Shown piece by piece: positions 28,477-32,410 of a stretch of 32,410 nucleotides of DNA. How positions within the stretch are numbered: the stretch's first letter is position 1; each line of letters begins with the position of its first letter. Origin of the DNA: Deltaproteobacteria bacterium. Lineage in GTDB: Bacteria; Desulfobacterota; Desulfuromonadia; Geobacterales; Pseudopelobacteraceae. The stretch is taken from the NCBI GenBank assembly GCA_021782545.1, contig JAJXUW010000012.1:1-32410 (forward strand), read 5' to 3'. The notes under the pieces are model-generated. The model was not told the origin of the DNA. It ran no database searches and was given only the letters and a program-made list of their open reading frames with translations. Position numbers and translations under genes: made by a program.

Positions 28477-28875
28477 ATGAAGGTGATCTTCCCGGTTGTT
28501 ATGCTGTTGCTGTTGTTTGTTGCCCTCGCCCCATGTGCGGATGCGGCGTCTTTGACCGTGACGGAGTTGGCGGTGACGACCAAGGTGTCCAAAGGGAAGC
28601 CGATTGATTCAGTGCACCGGATATCCAACCATTCGGTCCGGGCCTTGTATGGTTTTACCCGCACGCAATCAGACTCGGGTGAGGCAACAACGGTCACACA
28701 TGTCTGGCTGCGTAACGGACAGCAGGTAAAAGAAACCACCTTGCCGGTCAGGGGGAAACACTGGCGTTTGTATAGCACCCTGCCGGTGGACGCCTCCAGC
28801 GTTGGCAATTGGCGTCTGGAAGTCCGGGATGCCACGGGACAGCTGATCAAGGCGGTTGATTTCCAGATACACTGA
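28477..28875 (+). CDS. Exported DUF2914-like protein
   Basis: The ATG at 28477 is preceded by GAGGAGG and starts a 132-aa protein with a clean signal peptide (about 23 residues, ending ADAAS). The mature domain matches what I recall of DUF2914: THVWLRNGQQVKETTLPV, then WRLYST, then GNWRLEVRDATGQL near the end. That family occurs as a stand-alone secreted domain or at the C-terminus of larger proteins; its function is not known. The longer frame from 28375 runs inside argJ and is a shadow. The stop overlaps the next start by one base (TGATG), implying coupling with the hydrolase gene. Confidence 0.85.
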   Translation: MKVIFPVVMLLLLFVALAPCADAASLTVTELAVTTKVSKGKPIDSVHRISNHSVRALYGFTRTQSDSGEATTVTHVWLRNGQQVKETTLPVRGKHWRLYSTLPVDASSVGNWRLEVRDATGQLIKAVDFQIH

Positions 28876-30095
28876 TGCCCGTTTTCACCAGTATTCATAG
28901 CCGGTCATCGTCCATACGCTGCACGTCGCTCTTTTGTCTGATCCTGCTGCTATGGTGCCTCATCCTGCCTTCAACGCCGGCCCAGGCCGAGAACGATTCT
29001 CTTGATGAGGCCGGTCGTGCATCGGTGATTGAGTTCATGCTGCAGCAGGCCATCTCCCGTGGTCTGATAAGCGGTGCCGTGGTGGTGGTGGGTGACCATC
29101 GCGGTATCCTGTACGAACGTGCCGTGGGTGTTGACGGTTACACTGCCGATGCCCCCCCGCTTACGACTGCCGCTGTCTTTGATGTCGCTTCGCTTACCAA
29201 GGTATTTGCCACCACTCCCGCCATTGTGAAGCTGCTTGACGAGGGTAAGTTATCGCTCCTTGACCCGATCTCCCGATGGTTCCCTGAGTTTGACGGTAGT
29301 AACATAACCATTCTCAATCTGTTGACCCATACCTCCGGATTGCATGATGTCGGCCTGGACCGTACTGCACCGCTGCAGAGCGCCATCAACCGTGCAGCTG
29401 CCCAGATCGGGCGGGTGGCTCCCGGCAGCCGGTTTTTGTATGCCGATATCAATTTCATTCTGCTGGGTGAATTGGTCCGCCGGGTCAGCGGCCTGCCCCT
29501 TGATCGTTTTGCCCACGACATGTTCTATGCACCCCTTGGCATGCAGACCGCTGGCTTTACTCCTCCCCTCCATGGAAGAATCTATGCCCCGACGCTTGGC
29601 GATGGCCATATGGCGTTGATCGGCGTGGTTCAGGATCAAAATGCCCGGATGCTCGGCGGCGTGGCCGGTCATGCCGGACTGTTCAGCTCGGTCAGCGACC
29701 TTTCTCGTTTTGCCAGCATGTTGCTCTGTGGTGGCCAGTTAAACGGCACCAGAGTGCTGTCATCCAAGGCAGTTGCCCAGATGACCGCCCCCTATTTCTT
29801 CAGAAATGGCAAGGTCGTCCGAGGATTGGGGTGGGATCACGAATCGCCTTTTTCAGCCCCGAAGGGGACGATTTTTTCCGAACTTTCCTACGGTCATACC
29901 GGTTACAGCGGTACCTCGGTCTGGATCGATCCCGATGCCGACCTGTACGTGATCCTGCTGACCAACCGTCTTGACTACCGGCGTCTGCACAGTTTCAACA
30001 AGTTGCGCAGCAATATCTCGACGCTTGCGGCCGCCCTGTTTGCCGGCCACGAACAGCGTGGCGCCTATCAAATGCTGGAAAACACGGGTCCTTGA
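28875..30095 (+). CDS. Serine beta-lactamase-fold hydrolase (class C/esterase-like), exported
   Basis: A 406-aa protein of the beta-lactamase/EstB/PBP4-like family. It has an N-terminal signal sequence (about 16-38, ending AQA). The three active-site motifs are in order: SLTK at 106-109 (nucleophile Ser106), YAD at 189-191 in the YxN place, and HTG at 340-342. HTSGLHD and GGVAGHAGLFS are further family stretches. Such proteins include esterases, D-amino-acid peptidases and cell-wall hydrolases as well as AmpC enzymes; YxD in place of YxN argues against a typical AmpC. No regulator of the AmpR type is nearby. It is coupled to the DUF2914-like gene. Confidence 0.9.
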   Translation: MPVFTSIHSRSSSIRCTSLFCLILLLWCLILPSTPAQAENDSLDEAGRASVIEFMLQQAISRGLISGAVVVVGDHRGILYERAVGVDGYTADAPPLTTAAVFDVASLTKVFATTPAIVKLLDEGKLSLLDPISRWFPEFDGSNITILNLLTHTSGLHDVGLDRTAPLQSAINRAAAQIGRVAPGSRFLYADINFILLGELVRRVSGLPLDRFAHDMFYAPLGMQTAGFTPPLHGRIYAPTLGDGHMALIGVVQDQNARMLGGVAGHAGLFSSVSDLSRFASMLLCGGQLNGTRVLSSKAVAQMTAPYFFRNGKVVRGLGWDHESPFSAPKGTIFSELSYGHTGYSGTSVWIDPDADLYVILLTNRLDYRRLHSFNKLRSNISTLAAALFAGHEQRGAYQMLENTGP

Positions 30096-30120
30096 CACCC
30101 TATGGCCGGTATGCTAGTGT
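30092..30120 (+). promoter_or_regulatory. Sigma-70-type promoter for the response regulator
   Basis: A perfect TTGACA, overlapping the stop of the preceding gene, and TAGTGT are 17 bases apart. A TGC before the -10 gives an extended -10. The leader is about 45 bases. Confidence 0.6.
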
Positions 30121-30170
30121 TTTCCAACTTTTAAGGCCTCATATCTGCAATCCAGCACAGGGAGGGACCG

Positions 30171-31235
30171 ATGGGTAACATCTCTATACTTCTGGCTGAC
30201 GATAGCATTACCATCCAGAAAGTGGTCGGCATTATTTTCGCCGGTGATGGCTATACGCTGACCGTGGTTGACAATGGCTCGGCTGCCATCCAGAAGGCCC
30301 AGGAGATACTCCCTGATGTAGTACTGATCGATGTCCTTATGCCCGGTATGAACGGGTATGAGGTCTGCGAAAAGCTTCGAGCCATTCCGGCCTTGGCAAC
30401 CAAGCCGATTCTGCTTCTGACCGGTTCCTTTGAGGCCTTTGATGAGGCAAAGGCCAAAAGTTGCGGCGCCGATGATCATATCACCAAACCGTTTGAATCC
30501 CAGCAGATCATAGCCAAGGTGCAGGAGATGTATGCGCTCGGCCAGCGTCGCGCTGCGGGCGACGAACCGCTAGCGGCGCCGGAGCCTGAGATTTCGGTTC
30601 CACCTCTGGAAACGGAACCGGCCAGTTTTATAGAGCCCACCGCCTTTGAATCGACCTCCTTTACCGCACCTGTTGCTGAGCCAATGGGCTTCGAACCGAC
30701 TGCCTTTGAGACTACGCCAGCCTTCGAACCGTCGTCTCAAACGGCGGTTTCCCCGGATGACCCTTGGGGCGCCTTTACGCCCTCGGCAGCGGATGAACCG
30801 ACAGCCCCCTCTGCTTTTGCGCAGCCTGAACCTCCTCCCATGGAGGTGGAACTGGAACAGCCTGATGCTTTTGACCTGACGCCGGAAGCGCCTCAACCGT
30901 TGGCGGTTGAACGGCCAGCAGACAGCAATATCGGTGCCTCGTGGGTGCCGGTCGAAGAACAGACCTTTGAGTTTCAGGAAGAGACGGTGGTCGCCCCGGC
31001 GGCCGTCTGTGATGAAGAACCGACTGCCGTTGTGCCTGAGGTCCCGCCGCCGGCTATGGCAGCAGCCCCGACAGCGGTGGAGACCGGTGCGGTGACGCTT
31101 TCTGAAGAGCAGTTGAAACAGGCGCTTATGTCGGCCTCCAAGGAGACCATCGAGCGGATTGTCTGGGAAGTGGTGCCCGATCTGGCCGAATCGTTGATCA
31201 AGGAGACAATCCGAAGGATCACCGAAGGCAAATAG
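30171..31235 (+). CDS. Response regulator: receiver, long disordered linker, C-terminal helical module
   Basis: A 354-aa protein. Residues 1-125 form a complete receiver domain with the acidic pair Asp10/Asp11, phosphoacceptor Asp54, Thr84 and Lys106. Residues about 126-305 are low-complexity, rich in Pro, Glu, Ala, Thr and Phe, with a repeated EPTAFE at 155-160 and 175-180. Residues about 307-354 form a predicted amphipathic helical module ([15 protein letters not shown], then [16 protein letters not shown]). No DNA-binding, GGDEF or kinase domain is present, so output is probably protein-protein contact. The layout recalls RomR of Myxococcus in outline only. It has its own promoter and terminator, and no partner kinase is adjacent. 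Confidence 0.88.
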   Translation: MGNISILLADDSITIQKVVGIIFAGDGYTLTVVDNGSAAIQKAQEILPDVVLIDVLMPGMNGYEVCEKLRAIPALATKPILLLTGSFEAFDEAKAKSCGADDHITKPFESQQIIAKVQEMYALGQRRAAGDEPLAAPEPEISVPPLETEPASFIEPTAFESTSFTAPVAEPMGFEPTAFETTPAFEPSSQTAVSPDDPWGAFTPSAADEPTAPSAFAQPEPPPMEVELEQPDAFDLTPEAPQPLAVERPADSNIGASWVPVEEQTFEFQEETVVAPAAVCDEEPTAVVPEVPPPAMAAAPTAVETGAVTLSEEQLKQALMSASKETIERIVWEVVPDLAESLIKETIRRITEGK

Positions 31236-31261
31236 TGGTTGCCTATATCTTGAGTACGTCT

Positions 31262-31293
31262 ATGGGGATGGCAACATCCCCATTTTGTTTTTA
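31262..31293 (+). terminator. Rho-independent terminator between the response regulator and trpD
   Basis: A nine-pair perfect stem (31262-31270 with 31275-31283) with a GCAA tetraloop is followed by TTTTGTTTTT. The trpD ribosome site AAAGGAGG begins immediately after the T run, so the terminator nearly touches it. Confidence 0.9.
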
Positions 31294-31305
31294 AAGGAGG
31301 CGATA

Positions 31306-32358
31306 ATGATTAAGGCAGCCATCGCAAAGGTCGTGGAACGCCGTGATCTGACCGAGGGGGAGATGATCGAGGTGATGAACCAGATCATGTCCGGCGAATG
31401 TACGGCCGCCCAGATCGGCTCCTTTATCACCGCCTTGCGAATGAAAGGTGAGACGGTTGAGGAAATTACCGGGGCAGCACGGGTGATGCGGGAGCGGGCT
31501 ACCCCGATCCGGGTGGGCACCGGGGTGCTTGATATTGACCGTGATGAGATCAATATCGATCAGGAGACGATTCTTGATGTGGTGGGCACCGGCGGTGACG
31601 GCACCAACACCTTCAACATCTCCACCACCGTCTCCCTGGTGGTCTCCGCATGCGGAATAAAGGTGGCCAAACATGGGAATCGTTCGGTCTCCTCGGCGTG
31701 CGGTAGCGCCGATGTCATAGAAAATTTGGGGGTCAACCTGGAGGTCACCCCTGAAGTGGTTGAACGCTGCATCAGCGAGGTGGGCATCGGTTTTCTCTTC
31801 GCCCCGGCATTACATGGCGCCATGCGACATACCATCGCTCCCCGGCGTGAGATCGGCATTCGCACCATTTTCAATATCCTGGGGCCGCTCACCAACCCGG
31901 CCGGCGCCGATCGTCAGGTGATGGGGGTTTATCGCGAAGAGTTGGTGGAGAAGCTGGCAGGGGTGCTTAAACGTCTTGGTTGCCGGCACGGCTTTGTCGT
32001 CAACGGTCGCGACGGCATGGATGAGATTACGCTGACCGCTGAGACTGCAGCGGCGGAGGTCACCCCCAACGGCGTGCGACTGTTCACGATAACACCGGAG
32101 GAGTTCGGTTTTAGGCGCTGTGACATGCAGGAATTAAAAGGTGGCGACGCCGTTGCCAATGCCGCCATTGTGCGGGATATTCTGAACGGTGCCCAAGGGC
32201 CCAAGCGTGATGTGGTACTCTTGAACGCCGCTTTTGCCCTGGTGGCGGCCGACCGCAGCGCGTCGATTGCGGAGGCCATTCGCATGGCCGCCCAGGCCAT
32301 AGATAGTGGTGCGGCGCGTGGGCAGCTCGAAAAACTGGTCATACTCACCAACCGTTAG
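31306..32358 (+). CDS. trpD: Anthranilate phosphoribosyltransferase
   Basis: Transfers phosphoribosyl from PRPP to anthranilate in tryptophan synthesis. The 350-aa protein has [14 protein letters not shown] at about 94-107 (PRPP site), KHGNRSVSS at 122-130, and the later [14 protein letters not shown] and [11 protein letters not shown] segment at about 70-90 ([20 protein letters not shown]) is longer than in many homologues. The ATG at 31306 has an almost ideal AAAGGAGG five bases upstream; an in-frame TTG at 31285 falls in the terminator T run. trpE and trpG are not upstream here; trpC follows. Confidence 0.96.
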   Translation: MIKAAIAKVVERRDLTEGEMIEVMNQIMSGECTAAQIGSFITALRMKGETVEEITGAARVMRERATPIRVGTGVLDIDRDEINIDQETILDVVGTGGDGTNTFNISTTVSLVVSACGIKVAKHGNRSVSSACGSADVIENLGVNLEVTPEVVERCISEVGIGFLFAPALHGAMRHTIAPRREIGIRTIFNILGPLTNPAGADRQVMGVYREELVEKLAGVLKRLGCRHGFVVNGRDGMDEITLTAETAAAEVTPNGVRLFTITPEEFGFRRCDMQELKGGDAVANAAIVRDILNGAQGPKRDVVLLNAAFALVAADRSASIAEAIRMAAQAIDSGAARGQLEKLVILTNR

Positions 32359-32366
32359 GAGCCGTT

Positions 32367-32410
32367 ATGCAGGACACCCCTGATATCCTGAAAAAAATAC
32401 TCGGTTACAA
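32367..32410 (+). CDS. trpC: Indole-3-glycerol-phosphate synthase, first codons only
   Basis: The ATG at 32367 follows AGGAG that overlaps the trpD stop. The fourteen codons visible read MQDTPDILKKILGY and then Lys, the usual start of TrpC (DILKKI-x-x-YK). The call rests on this short match and on trpD-trpC adjacency, a standard order. The rest lies outside the window. Confidence 0.75.
   Translation, partial: MQDTPDILKKILGY

Noticed and set aside
28875-30095. Antibiotic resistance determinant
   Set aside because: The fold is that of serine beta-lactamases, but the YAD motif, chromosomal context and lack of an AmpR-like regulator favour a housekeeping hydrolase; resistance cannot be claimed.

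Overview
The window is a stretch of ordinary chromosome from a rod-shaped Gram-negative bacterium. The best fit is the Geobacter/Trichlorobacter/Pelobacter group (Desulfuromonadales). That assignment is inference from gene content and protein style: the ilvD-ilvB-ilvN-ilvC-psd-pssA order, short SppA, AroG-type DAHP synthase, GmhB (LPS heptose pathway), ArgJ, and a receiver protein with a long acidic/proline-rich tail. Codons favour G/C at the third position throughout. I saw no insertion sequence, integrase, phage gene, CRISPR array, tRNA or rRNA, and no block of clearly foreign composition.

Layout. (1) 1-2823, minus: tilS then ftsH (the C-terminal end of ftsH lies outside the window), with a small unrecognised ORF on the plus strand at 2879-3151. 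(2) 3156-9014, minus: a tightly coupled operon glgP-rarA-pfkA-corA, with 4-base overlaps at two junctions and a 2-base gap at the third, behind a near-consensus promoter. (3) 9286-14739, plus: branched-chain amino acid operon ilvD-(lipoprotein)-ilvB-ilvN-ilvC, ending in a strong terminator. (4) 14827-16301, plus: psd-pssA for phosphatidylethanolamine synthesis. (5) 16302-18770: a small phosphodiesterase (minus), sppA (plus) and an AroG-type DAHP synthase (minus). (6) 18835-23944, plus: gmhB, then the rod-shape cluster mreC-mreD-mrdA-rodA without mreB. (7) 24108-24407: a small exported protein flanked by its own promoter and terminator. (8) 24586-30095, plus: secA, argJ, a DUF2914-like exported protein and a serine beta-lactamase-fold hydrolase. 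(9) 30171-31235: a response regulator with a disordered tail. (10) 31306-end: trpD and the first codons of trpC, just after a strong terminator.

How the genes fit together. The ilv genes make the core of valine/isoleucine synthesis. The DAHP synthase starts the aromatic pathway and trpDC feed tryptophan. glgP and pfkA join glycogen breakdown to glycolysis. psd/pssA, gmhB, mreCD/mrdA/rodA, secA, sppA and ftsH all serve the cell envelope. Most of the window is textbook housekeeping. The less explained items are the small ORF beside tilS, the lipoprotein inside the ilv operon, the leader of mreC, the exported protein ending in a lone cysteine, the response regulator's tail module, and the terminator immediately before trpD. 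I found no convincing evidence of a wholly new multi-gene system.
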